Assembly: GCA_024743435.1 (NCBI GenBank)
Contig: JANSWO010000001.1
Location: 124,001 to 188,000, forward strand
DNA: 64,000 nucleotides
Reading direction: 5' to 3'
Source: Pseudomonadaceae bacterium
GTDB taxonomy: Bacteria > Pseudomonadota > Gammaproteobacteria > Pseudomonadales > Azotimanducaceae
Shown: piece by piece, positions 32,610-40,684 of the stretch
Layout of the letters: each line of letters opens with the position of its first letter
How positions within the stretch are numbered: position 1 is the stretch's first letter
Made by a program: the position numbers and the translations under genes
The notes under the pieces: generated by a model
What the model was told of the DNA's origin: nothing
The model's input: the letters and a program-made list of their open reading frames with translations, nothing else
Databases searched by the model: none

Positions 32610-33812
32610 TCAAAGCCCCAGCACCGCTTTCGCGACAATGTTCTTCTGCACCTCATTGCTGCCGCCAGCTATCGAACTGGCGCGCAGGTTGAAGTAACGC
32701 GGCAACGCGGTCATACCTGCTTTCGGGCCAACCGGCTCGACGTTGCTGCCGACAGTGCGAGCGTCGGGCTGGTCCACGCTCATGAAGTAACCCACCGTCT
32801 CTACCGCCAGTTCCGTGATGTGCTGGCCAAGATCTGCGCTGATGTTTTTCATGATCGATGACTCCGGCCCGGGGTTCTCGCCGGAGGACAGTGCAGCCAT
32901 GATCCTGAACTCCAGATACTGGAACGATTCCAGCTGGATTTCGGCTTTGTCGAGCTTGCTGCGGAATGGCTGAGTCTCGATCAGTGGGCCTTCCGGTGTT
33001 TGCGTATCGGCCGCGAGTCGTTTCAATTTGGTGAGGTTTGCTCGCGCAGAGGCCGCCGCTCCGCCGCCACCGCGTTCGAATTCGAGCAGGTATTTCGCCA
33101 CCTTCCAGCCTTCGTTTTCCTCGCCCACGATATTGGTTTTCGGAACCCGAACGTCGTCGAAGAACACCTGATTCACCTCGTGGGTGCCGGATGCGAATAC
33201 AATCGGATCAACGGTGAGCCCGGACGTGTCCATGTCCATCAGAAGGAAGGTAATACCCTGCTGCGGGCGGCCGCTGTCGTCGGAGCGCACCAAGAGAAAC
33301 ATCCGGTTGGCGTAGTGGGCGTGGGTTGTCCAGATCTTTGAGCCATTCAGGACGAAGTGGTCGCCGTCGGTGTCTGCGCGCAGCTTCAGCGACGCCAGGT
33401 CAGAACCGGACGCCGGTTCTGAGTAACCCTGGCACCAATAGTCCTCGCCCGACAGAATGCGGGGCAGATAGTAGTCCTGCTGAGCTTTGCTGCCGCAGCC
33501 GATCAGCATGGGCCCGCACATGCCCAGCCCCATCGGTGCGAGCGACGGCGCGCCGGCCAACACGGTTTCGGTGCTCCAGAGGTAACGTTGTACGAGATCC
33601 CAACCCGTGCCGCCGTATTGTTTTGGCCAGGAGGGGGCGATCCAGCCTTTGGCGTGCAGAATTCGATGCCAGATGATGTTGTGTTCGTAGTCGAGGAATA
33701 TCCCGGGACAGAACATCTGGGCGTCACGCAACTCGTCGGTAAGCGACTCATCGAGAAAGTGCCGAATCTCGTCTCGAAACGCCAGGTGCTCGGGGCTGAA
33801 GGTGATGTTCAT
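32610..33812 (-). CDS. Acyl-CoA dehydrogenase
   Basis: A 400-residue FAD enzyme of the FadE-like subgroup: WPKQYGGTGWDLVQRYLW, CQGYSEPASGSDLASL (flavin site), INGSKIW-like LNGSKIWTTHAHYA, and the C-terminal SSIAGGSNEVQKNIVAKAVLGL. The Gly-Gly-Ser-Asn-Glu-Val sequence replaces the YEGT motif of medium-chain enzymes, so the catalytic base must be elsewhere. Homologues often act on sterol or large branched acyl-CoAs. The upstream neighbours on this strand are gamma-glutamylcyclotransferase and M20 genes. Confidence 0.9.
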   Translation of the reverse strand: MNITFSPEHLAFRDEIRHFLDESLTDELRDAQMFCPGIFLDYEHNIIWHRILHAKGWIAPSWPKQYGGTGWDLVQRYLWSTETVLAGAPSLAPMGLGMCGPMLIGCGSKAQQDYYLPRILSGEDYWCQGYSEPASGSDLASLKLRADTDGDHFVLNGSKIWTTHAHYANRMFLLVRSDDSGRPQQGITFLLMDMDTSGLTVDPIVFASGTHEVNQVFFDDVRVPKTNIVGEENEGWKVAKYLLEFERGGGGAAASARANLTKLKRLAADTQTPEGPLIETQPFRSKLDKAEIQLESFQYLEFRIMAALSSGENPGPESSIMKNISADLGQHITELAVETVGYFMSVDQPDARTVGSNVEPVGPKAGMTALPRYFNLRASSIAGGSNEVQKNIVAKAVLGL

Positions 33813-33820
33813 GGTGTGTC

Positions 33821-34366
33821 TTACACTCTGTTTTCGGTGTGTTCTGTGTTTGTGGCAATCGCGCGCAGCGCATCGTTGAGCGCCATGATATGCGGATCTT
33901 CGATGCCCATGGCAGCGAGCGCCTTTGCCAGTTCATAGACGTAGTCGTCATTGCGGCCACTTGGCCCGGTGCTTGTGGCGATCTGCTCGGCGATCTCACG
34001 AATGCTCGCCTCGCCGAGATACGCAAAATTCCCGGGTTCTGCGACCCAGGCAGTTGCCTCGAACGGCGCGAGTGCGGGTTGCTCTGGATGCAGTGTGACG
34101 CTTGTGCGCCGATAGCCGTTCTTCTCCCGATGATCCAGAGCGCGAAAGACGGCTTCGTCGTTAATCAGATACGCCATGCCATGACAGCTCGCCTGCGCGT
34201 CCTGGATCAGCGTAACCACCCGGCCCGGTGCATCGGGCGTACCACGATGATCGTGTGAGCCTTGCCAGAAGCGCCGAGTAAAGCCAGGTAAATGCACGCG
34301 GCGCCTGTCCACGAAAGCAAAGTCGGGCCGCCAGATGAGCGAGCCGTAGGCGAAGATCCATTTCAT
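33821..34366 (-). CDS. ChaC-like gamma-glutamylcyclotransferase
   Basis: A 181-residue cyclotransferase-fold protein. It starts with the YGSL signature (MKWIFAYGSLIWRPDF) and has GFTRRFWQGSHDHRGTPDAPG and the catalytic Glu region DHREKNGYRR. ChaC-type enzymes release 5-oxoproline from glutathione. ATG 34366 puts YGSL at the family position. It lies 8 bp from the M20 hydrolase gene and 8 bp from the acyl-CoA dehydrogenase gene on the same strand, so it may be within one operon. Confidence 0.92.
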   Translation of the reverse strand: MKWIFAYGSLIWRPDFAFVDRRRVHLPGFTRRFWQGSHDHRGTPDAPGRVVTLIQDAQASCHGMAYLINDEAVFRALDHREKNGYRRTSVTLHPEQPALAPFEATAWVAEPGNFAYLGEASIREIAEQIATSTGPSGRNDDYVYELAKALAAMGIEDPHIMALNDALRAIATNTEHTENRV

Positions 34367-34373
34367 TACTGTC

Positions 34374-35567
34374 TCAGATCGCAAGCCCAGTCGACAGCTC
34401 AAAGGCCTTGCGTGACTGGGTTTGCAGTTCCGGCGACAGCAGAAAGTCCGCGGCGGTGAGCGCTAGAGACTTCGCGCCGTCGAGCGCTGCTGCGTCCCCC
34501 ATCTCGGAGCCTGCCCACTCGGCAAAATCCGGATGGTGAATGACGACATTGCGAGGCGCGCTGGCGAGCATCGGGTGGATCGATGGCACCCGGTAGGAGA
34601 CGTTACCCATATCGGTACTGCCCATGCCCGCACCGGCGAGTTTCTCCATCGGAATGAAGTCTCGGCCGAGGCTTTCGGCGTGTACCTGAAAGCGTTCGGC
34701 GAGCGGCCAGTTGGTGTTCAGATCGAGGTAGTCAACGCCGGCCCACTTCACGTCAACCTCGCAACCGCTACCCGTCGCGCCTGCCTCGAAACACGCCTGA
34801 ACTCTGGGCTTTAGCGCTTCGAGCGCTTTTTCATTGGCTGCGCGAACGTAGAAATCACCGCTGGCTTTGTCTGGCACGATGTTCGGTGCCTGACCGCCTT
34901 CGGTGATGATGCCGTGGATGCGTTCGTTGTCTCGAATGTGCTGGCGCAGGTTGGAAATCGCCTGGTAGGCCAGCAGCAGTCCATCGAGCGCATTCACACC
35001 CTTGTGCGGCATGGCCGACGCGTGAGCGGAACGGCCATGATAGGTGACGCTGACTTCCGCGATGGAGATACAGGGCATTGTTGCCAGGTTCACCCCCGAT
35101 GGGTGAATCATCATCGCGGCATCGACCCCCTCGAATGCGCCGTTGCGCGCCATCAGCTCTTTGCCGCCACCGCGCTCCTCCGCTGGCGTACCGATGAAGC
35201 GAACTCTGCCCGGTAGCTCGCCGCCGATGCTATGCAATGCCAGCGCTGCGCCGAGTGCAGACGTCGCAATAAGGTTATGGCCGCAGGCGTGGCCGATTCC
35301 CGGCAGCGCGTCGTACTCGGCGAGAATAGCGGCGGTTGGGCCGTCGTCAGCACCAAAGCTGCCTTCGAACGCCGTTTCTAAGCCAAACACGTTGGCCTGG
35401 GTGTTGAGGCCGGCAGCGTTGGCTGCGCTGACCAGGGTTTCGCAGGCGAAGCGCTCTTCGAAGGCTAACTCCGGGCGCTCGTGAATGGCGTGGGAGACGC
35501 TGAGCAGCATCTCGGCATTGTCTTCCACATATCGGGTTATACGATTGGCTAGTGCGTCGCCCAGCAT
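34374..35567 (-). CDS. M20 family metallo-amidohydrolase
   Basis: A 397-residue M20D-type peptidase/amidohydrolase. The first metal-binding segment is IGHACGHN, followed by the catalytic PAEERGGGK. The lid/dimer domain includes SVTYHGRSAHASAMPHKGVNA. The C-terminus keeps IHPMLASAP. It hydrolyses amide bonds (such as N-acyl amino acids) with two metal ions. ATG 35567 has AGGAGG upstream; a frame to 35666 is not needed. It is divergent from a crotonase gene. Confidence 0.93.
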   Translation of the reverse strand: MLGDALANRITRYVEDNAEMLLSVSHAIHERPELAFEERFACETLVSAANAAGLNTQANVFGLETAFEGSFGADDGPTAAILAEYDALPGIGHACGHNLIATSALGAALALHSIGGELPGRVRFIGTPAEERGGGKELMARNGAFEGVDAAMMIHPSGVNLATMPCISIAEVSVTYHGRSAHASAMPHKGVNALDGLLLAYQAISNLRQHIRDNERIHGIITEGGQAPNIVPDKASGDFYVRAANEKALEALKPRVQACFEAGATGSGCEVDVKWAGVDYLDLNTNWPLAERFQVHAESLGRDFIPMEKLAGAGMGSTDMGNVSYRVPSIHPMLASAPRNVVIHHPDFAEWAGSEMGDAAALDGAKSLALTAADFLLSPELQTQSRKAFELSTGLAI

Positions 35568-35681
35568 GGCGTGCCTCCTGCGCGTGGATGTTTGACGGCG
35601 TTCTCTTGTGCTCTCAGCTCTGGACGGTGCCACGAGCAGCACCGTAATGTACCGCAAGCGTTTCAAAGGGGGAGAGAGAAG

Positions 35682-36521
35682 ATGGCCTACGACTATGAGC
35701 TGTTGAATGTCGACATAGAAGGGCGATTGGCGGTGGTCACCATCGACAACCCACCACTCAATGTGATTACGCTCGCGTTATATGCGGAGCTCTCAGCGCT
35801 CTCGAGCGAGCTCAAGGCCGATCCGGAGCTGACCGTTGTTCTGCTCAAGAGTGCAAATCCGGACTTCTTCATTGCCCACTTCGATGTCGAGGCGATTCTC
35901 ACGTTTCCAACCGATACACCGGCTGAACGGGATGCGCAGCTCAATGACTTCCATGCGATGTGTGAACGCTTCCGCACGATGGACAAGGTGACGATCTGTC
36001 AGATCGAAGGCCGAGTGGGCGGCGGTGGTAGCGAACTCGCGAGTAGTTGCGACATGCGCTTTGGCGTAATCGACAAGACCATCGTCTGCCAGATGGAAGT
36101 GCCGCTCGGCATCTTGCCCGGCGGCTCGGGTACCCAACGATTGCCGAGGCTCCTGGGCCGTGGCCGAGCGATGGAGGTCGTGCTTGGGGGTGATGACCTG
36201 GACGCCGCAACGGCCGAACGCTGGGGTTATCTCAACCGCATATTCGCCGCTGATGAGATCGACGCCTGGGTAGGCAAGCTGGCGCGCCGCATCGCATCGT
36301 TTCCCGCGCCAGCCGTGCGCCTCGCAAAACAGGCCGTCGACGGCGCTGAACAGCCTTTAACTGAAGGCCTTGCGGATGAGGCATATTTGTTTCAGCGCTT
36401 GCTGCGCACCGACGGCGCGCAAACGAACATGCGTAAATTCATGGCTAACGGCGGACAGACTCGCGAGGTTGAGATGCGCGTGGGTGAGGCTGGTGGCGAG
36501 CTTGGTGATGCCAACTCGTGA
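35682..36521 (+). CDS. Enoyl-CoA hydratase/isomerase family protein
   Basis: A 279-residue crotonase. Canonical Glu residues appear in GGGGSELASSCDM and in VCQMEVPLGILPGG, so it may hydrate or isomerise an enoyl-CoA. The usual oxyanion segment is replaced by PDFFIAHFDVEAI, which is less standard. ATG 35682 has GGGGGAG upstream. The next gene starts with GTGA overlapping its stop, implying co-translation, although the partner is an unrelated lipoprotein. Confidence 0.88.
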   Translation: MAYDYELLNVDIEGRLAVVTIDNPPLNVITLALYAELSALSSELKADPELTVVLLKSANPDFFIAHFDVEAILTFPTDTPAERDAQLNDFHAMCERFRTMDKVTICQIEGRVGGGGSELASSCDMRFGVIDKTIVCQMEVPLGILPGGSGTQRLPRLLGRGRAMEVVLGGDDLDAATAERWGYLNRIFAADEIDAWVGKLARRIASFPAPAVRLAKQAVDGAEQPLTEGLADEAYLFQRLLRTDGAQTNMRKFMANGGQTREVEMRVGEAGGELGDANS

Positions 36522-38299
36522 GTCGGCAACGGCGTTGGCTGATCCGGGGTCTATTGCAGGCGCCGCTGCTTGTGCTGGTGCTAGGCCAGGCCGGATGCGC
36601 GTCTACCCAGCCTACTAAGACGGCCGATGTGGGTTTGAAAGTCGATGTATTGCAGCTCGATGACGGCGGCTTCCGTGTTGAGCTGCGGCGCGATGAGCCG
36701 TTGCGTGAGTGGCTGTTCCTGCGCACGCCGGCAATCGACATGCGTGAGCGTTGGCGCTGGCTGAGCGACGGCGCGGTGCTGGAAAAACGTGGAAAGCGAG
36801 ACATCGTTGTGCTGCCGAAAGCACGGCGGGTGCTGCGCTTCGAAGTGCCGCCGGATGATCGTTTTGTGCAAGCGGACTATTCACTCACGCAGACCTTTGC
36901 CAATGACGCCGGGGTGGTTCTGTATGTCGGGCATTTTGCCGCGGCCGAGGAATCTGCTTGCCCTGAAACAGTTAATGCGTCGCCGCCGTGCACCGCCCAA
37001 GGTGCCGTTAGCTATTGGCTGATGCCACGGCCGGGCGCGCATGTTTGGCTCAATGCCACGCTGTCGGAGCAATCGGTGCAATGGCTCGATACGGACAGCG
37101 ACGGCACCATGGCCTACTTCGGCAGCGTTAAACCGGAAGTGGTGGGCGATGCGCAGATACTGCTCGACCCAAACCTGCCGCAGTGGATGCGCGATGAGCT
37201 TCCTGCGTTCATGTCCACCCTCGTTGATCGCTACACGACCGGCTATGGCCAGGCTCTGGGGTTCACGCCGCGACTGCTGTTCAGTTTTGGCGGTGGCCAT
37301 CCACGTCGGACGTCATTGTATGGCGGCGTGGTTGATCGCATGGTGGCGTTGTCAGTCTTAGGTGATCTGTGGCTCGAACCCAGCGAGCAAGCGCGCCAGC
37401 GATATCTTTACCTGATCGCTCATGAGGTCGCGCATTTGTGGAATGGCGGTCAGTTTCGGCACGATCACAGCACCGGTGCCAGCTGGCTGCACGAAGGCAA
37501 TGCGGACGCTGCAGCAAGAGCCGCCGGTTTCGAGCTGGGTTTGTTTGATGAGGCAACGCTCTGGTCCGAACGTACAAGTGCTTTGGGTAGTTGTTTGCGC
37601 GATGCAAACGAGCCGCTGAACGAAGCGGGAAAACGTGGCAACTTCTCTATCTATTACTCCTGCGGAGAGGTGATTGAACTACTTGTCGAAGGCGCAGCAA
37701 GGAAAGTGGGCCAGCCGGCGCTTGCGCATTGGCGATACCTGTTTGCCCAACTCGGTAATGACAATAACGAGTATGACCAGGAGGCTTATCTTGCAGCCGT
37801 CGGCGTGGTGACGTCGGACCTTGATCTTGTCGAGTTCATTCGGCGGTGGGTAGAGAAAGGCCTGCCGAGTAACGAGGCGTTGTATCAACGACTGGCAGAG
37901 TCCGGCGTTCAACTTGAGGGCCTCGGCGACGACAATGTCGGCCGTGCGCAATTCGCGGCGCTCATGCATGTGTTTCAGCTGGATTGCCCGAAAGGCTTCT
38001 CGCTCAGTCACCGTCCAGAGGGTGTCCAGGTGCGGGGAAATGGCAGTTGTGTGCTGTTGCCTGATCAGTGGCTGGACATTGAGAGCATCGCCGGCGTGCC
38101 GGTTACCGATTCTGGGGCGGCGCTTGTAGAAACGATCGCCAGAGCATGCGAGCACTTTGATCCTCTGCCTGTAGTGGGTTGGCTTAAAGAGGATCATGAT
38201 CTCGGCAGTGAGGAACTACCGGACAGAGTTCAGGTCGAGATTCCGATGGGCTGTCACAAGCCGTTTCGATTTGTCGAGTTAACTGGCTGGGCGCAGTGA
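36518..38299 (+). CDS. Predicted zinc metallopeptidase lipoprotein (gluzincin-like)
   Basis: A 593-residue protein with a lipobox (GQAGC, Cys27), so it is anchored in the outer or inner membrane. A beta-rich N-terminal half (about 30-210) precedes a peptidase-like region with HEVAH (302-306), followed by the third ligand Glu325 in WLHEGNAD, as in M1/M61-type gluzincins. The rest is helical, then a C-terminal domain of about 100 residues. Whole-protein similarity to a named family is not recognised. It is coupled to the upstream crotonase by a GTGA overlap. Activity and substrate are inferred only from the metal motif. Confidence 0.75.
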   Translation: MSRQRRWLIRGLLQAPLLVLVLGQAGCASTQPTKTADVGLKVDVLQLDDGGFRVELRRDEPLREWLFLRTPAIDMRERWRWLSDGAVLEKRGKRDIVVLPKARRVLRFEVPPDDRFVQADYSLTQTFANDAGVVLYVGHFAAAEESACPETVNASPPCTAQGAVSYWLMPRPGAHVWLNATLSEQSVQWLDTDSDGTMAYFGSVKPEVVGDAQILLDPNLPQWMRDELPAFMSTLVDRYTTGYGQALGFTPRLLFSFGGGHPRRTSLYGGVVDRMVALSVLGDLWLEPSEQARQRYLYLIAHEVAHLWNGGQFRHDHSTGASWLHEGNADAAARAAGFELGLFDEATLWSERTSALGSCLRDANEPLNEAGKRGNFSIYYSCGEVIELLVEGAARKVGQPALAHWRYLFAQLGNDNNEYDQEAYLAAVGVVTSDLDLVEFIRRWVEKGLPSNEALYQRLAESGVQLEGLGDDNVGRAQFAALMHVFQLDCPKGFSLSHRPEGVQVRGNGSCVLLPDQWLDIESIAGVPVTDSGAALVETIARACEHFDPLPVVGWLKEDHDLGSEELPDRVQVEIPMGCHKPFRFVELTGWAQ

Positions 38300-38355
38300 T
38301 AGGCGTGTGACGCTCGCGCCGTTAAACTGTGTTTTTGACTTAAACGAGACTTATT

Positions 38356-38823
38356 GTGGCCATTGAAGAAGGCAAGGTTCCCCCTGCGTTTACGCTCAAG
38401 GATCAAAACGGTGACAAAGTCGCCCTGCGCGACCTCAAAGGCAAGCTGGTAGTTGTCTATTTCTATCCGAAAGACGACACCCCCGGTTGCACCAAGCAGG
38501 CCTGTGGTTTTCGTGACGAATGGTCTGCGCTCAAGAAACTGGGTGTGGTCGTGCTTGGTGTGTCACCGGATGACGCGGAGTCGCACACGGCGTTCATCAA
38601 GAAGTACAAGCTCCCGTTCACGCTGTTATCGGATCCGAATAAGACCGTGATGGAGAAGTACGGCGCGTGGGGCGAGAAGATGATGTACGGCAAGAAAACA
38701 GTCGGCGTCATACGCTCAACCGTGTTGATCGGGGCCGACGGCAAAGTTATCAAACATTGGAAGCGCGTGACGCGAGCGGCGGATCATCCCGCGAAGGTCC
38801 TCGAGGTGATCCGAGCGCTCTAG
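38356..38823 (+). CDS. bcp: Thioredoxin-dependent thiol peroxidase (Bcp/PrxQ)
   Basis: A 155-residue peroxiredoxin with YPKDDTPGCTKQAC: peroxidatic Cys45 and resolving Cys50, spaced as in atypical two-Cys Bcp enzymes. A Phe-rich strand and LLSDPNKTVMEKYGAWGEK follow. It reduces H2O2 and alkyl hydroperoxides with thioredoxin in the cytoplasm. It starts with GTG at 38356 and is convergent with the following SDR gene 14 bp away. Confidence 0.93.
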   Translation: MAIEEGKVPPAFTLKDQNGDKVALRDLKGKLVVVYFYPKDDTPGCTKQACGFRDEWSALKKLGVVVLGVSPDDAESHTAFIKKYKLPFTLLSDPNKTVMEKYGAWGEKMMYGKKTVGVIRSTVLIGADGKVIKHWKRVTRAADHPAKVLEVIRAL

Positions 38824-38837
38824 CGAATCGATGGGCG

Positions 38838-39602
38838 CTAGTGATTCCACCAGGCTCTGTCTGAATGCGCTCGCAGATCCATCTCAAACGTCCAGGCTGA
38901 TCGATGCTGCTGGGCGATGTGGAAGTACGTTTCAGCCATTTGATCAGGTAGCAGCAAGCCATCGTGTTCTTTGCCGCGTGACTCACGCAGCTTCTCGAAT
39001 TGCTCTTTGCCGAGCATTTTGCCGAGTGTGTCCGGCGCATCGACAGCGCCGTCGATCACGATGTGTGCGACGTGAATGCCTTTAGATGCAAACTGAGCGT
39101 TCAAGGACTGACACAACATCCGGCGTCCGCCCATTGCAGCCGCGTGAGAGTGCTGACCGGCGTTGCCGCGCATGGCCGACGTCGCCGATGTGACCAGGAT
39201 GACGCCGCGACCTCGCGCTTCCATTGCGGGACAAACGCTTTGGGCGGTTCGGAACAACCCGAACGTTGCCATGCGCCAGCCGAGTTCGAACGCTTTATAG
39301 CTGGTGTCCGCCAGCGCTCGATCCCCAATTTGGGCGCCCAGGTTGTAGATCACTACATCGATTGGTCCGATGTCGGCTTCCACTGCCTTGATGCGATCTT
39401 CTATGGCGCCGTCGTCTGTGGCATTCATCAGAAAGCCCGAGGCGCTACCGCCTTCAGCTTCGATGTCACCCACGAGCTTGTCGAGACCTGCTTGGTCGCT
39501 GCGTCTACAGAGAACGGCATGGTAACCATCTCGCGCAAAGCGCTTGCCGACCGTGCCACCGATTCCGGCACCTGCGCCAATGACTAAACAAACTGGTTTC
39601 AT
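38838..39602 (-). CDS. SDR-family protein with degenerate active site
   Basis: A 254-residue Rossmann protein with GAGAGIGGTVGKRFA (dinucleotide motif) and YNLGAQIGD. In place of Tyr-x-x-x-Lys it has HSHAAAMGGRRM, with no Tyr or Lys at the expected spacing. It ends SAWTFEMDLRAHSDRAWW, like the C-terminus of the SDR at 27584. It may be a non-catalytic or altered-chemistry member. ATG 39602 fits the family N-terminus. It has its own gap upstream, with no operon partners. Confidence 0.83.
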   Translation of the reverse strand: MKPVCLVIGAGAGIGGTVGKRFARDGYHAVLCRRSDQAGLDKLVGDIEAEGGSASGFLMNATDDGAIEDRIKAVEADIGPIDVVIYNLGAQIGDRALADTSYKAFELGWRMATFGLFRTAQSVCPAMEARGRGVILVTSATSAMRGNAGQHSHAAAMGGRRMLCQSLNAQFASKGIHVAHIVIDGAVDAPDTLGKMLGKEQFEKLRESRGKEHDGLLLPDQMAETYFHIAQQHRSAWTFEMDLRAHSDRAWWNH

Positions 39603-39784
39603 GGCTTGTCTCAAATTGTGTTGTTGCCACCTTAAGTCTTGATCGCCGTAGTCGACAACCACCTTCGGGTGAACGCAACGCAATAACCTTAGATCAGCTT
39701 GGCTCTCTATCGTTGCTAAGCAAGCTGGCGGGTGAGGTGAAGTGCCGCGCGGCTATGGTTAGCCGAATCAGAGATAGCAGACTC

Positions 39785-39810
39785 GCTCAACGATAGCGTT
39801 TTTGTTGAGC
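39785..39810. repeat. Small inverted repeat
   Basis: GCTCAAC at 39785-39791 and GTTGAGC at 39804-39810 form a hairpin in the gap between the HDOD gene 3' end and the SDR gene start. There is no long T-run, so termination is only possible. Confidence 0.4.
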
Positions 39811-39847
39811 CTTAGCGCTCTTCGCAAACGAACGCGTTGATGCTCCT

Positions 39848-40684
39848 TTATGTGAGTCCAGCGGAATCCTCCAACACCACCTGCAACTCTGCCAGTTGGA
39901 TCTCATTCAAGCCCAACGCCTGAGCCTCAGCGCTGGTTTCAAGGCATACGCTTGGATCCGGAAAATCGCTGATGCCCTCGCGCGCGCAGGCCATATCCAC
40001 AAGGCGGACGATCATCAGGGTGACGTTGCCGTCATCCAGAACGGGATCGCACTGGTGGCGAATAACGTCACGAAATACTTCCGGAATGTTCCATAGCTCA
40101 AGCAGTTTCGCGCCGTGTTCGCAGTAGAGTTCGCGTAGCGTCATGTCGATGACCGGGTCTGAGAAGTCCAGATCCTCGGACTCCGATTCCAGGTCTTCGA
40201 CGATTCGCAGGAGGGAAACTTTGCCCACATCGTGCAGCAGGCCGGCGACGAACGCCTGATCTGCAATGTCGAGATAGCCGGCTTTACGGGCCAGCCAACG
40301 ACAGCCGAAGGCGGCGGCTGATGAGTGGCCCCACAGACGAGTTAGCCGCCGTTTGTAGCGTTGTGATGATGCGCTGTAGATCCGCTTCTGGGATACGGCC
40401 ATCGCCAGCGATGCAATGTGTTTCGCGCCCAGACGAACTACTGCGTCCTGCAACTGAGTTACCTCGCCGAGGCCCTTGTAGAAACTCGAGTTGGCCACTC
40501 GTAGCACTTCGCTTGTGAGCGCCGGGTCTTGCTCAAGCAACGCACACATCTCATCCGCACTGAAATCGTCCTTCTGCACGGCGTCGTAGACCCGTTGGGC
40601 CACCACGTCGAACACAGGCAGCTCCACGTCGTCCTGTTCCAGCTTGGCGTTGATCATGTCGATTAATGACGTATCAGCGATCAT
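39848..40684 (-). CDS. HDOD domain protein
   Basis: A 278-residue protein with an HDOD output domain (about 15-220). Typical segments are FDVVAQRVYDAVQKDDFSAD, LLEQDPALTSEVLRVANSSFY and VAGLLHDVGKVSLLRI, where the HD pair of relatives remains. HDOD proteins act in signalling through c-di-GMP or type IV pilus and other systems, usually without proven hydrolase activity. Its ATG overlaps the stop of the PilB-type ATPase gene by one base (TAATG), so they are translationally coupled and probably functionally linked. Confidence 0.9.
   Translation of the reverse strand: MIADTSLIDMINAKLEQDDVELPVFDVVAQRVYDAVQKDDFSADEMCALLEQDPALTSEVLRVANSSFYKGLGEVTQLQDAVVRLGAKHIASLAMAVSQKRIYSASSQRYKRRLTRLWGHSSAAAFGCRWLARKAGYLDIADQAFVAGLLHDVGKVSLLRIVEDLESESEDLDFSDPVIDMTLRELYCEHGAKLLELWNIPEVFRDVIRHQCDPVLDDGNVTLMIVRLVDMACAREGISDFPDPSVCLETSAEAQALGLNEIQLAELQVVLEDSAGLT

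Noticed and set aside
39785-39810. Definite terminator for the HDOD operon
   Set aside because: The hairpin has no T-run on the appropriate side, so only an inverted repeat is claimed.
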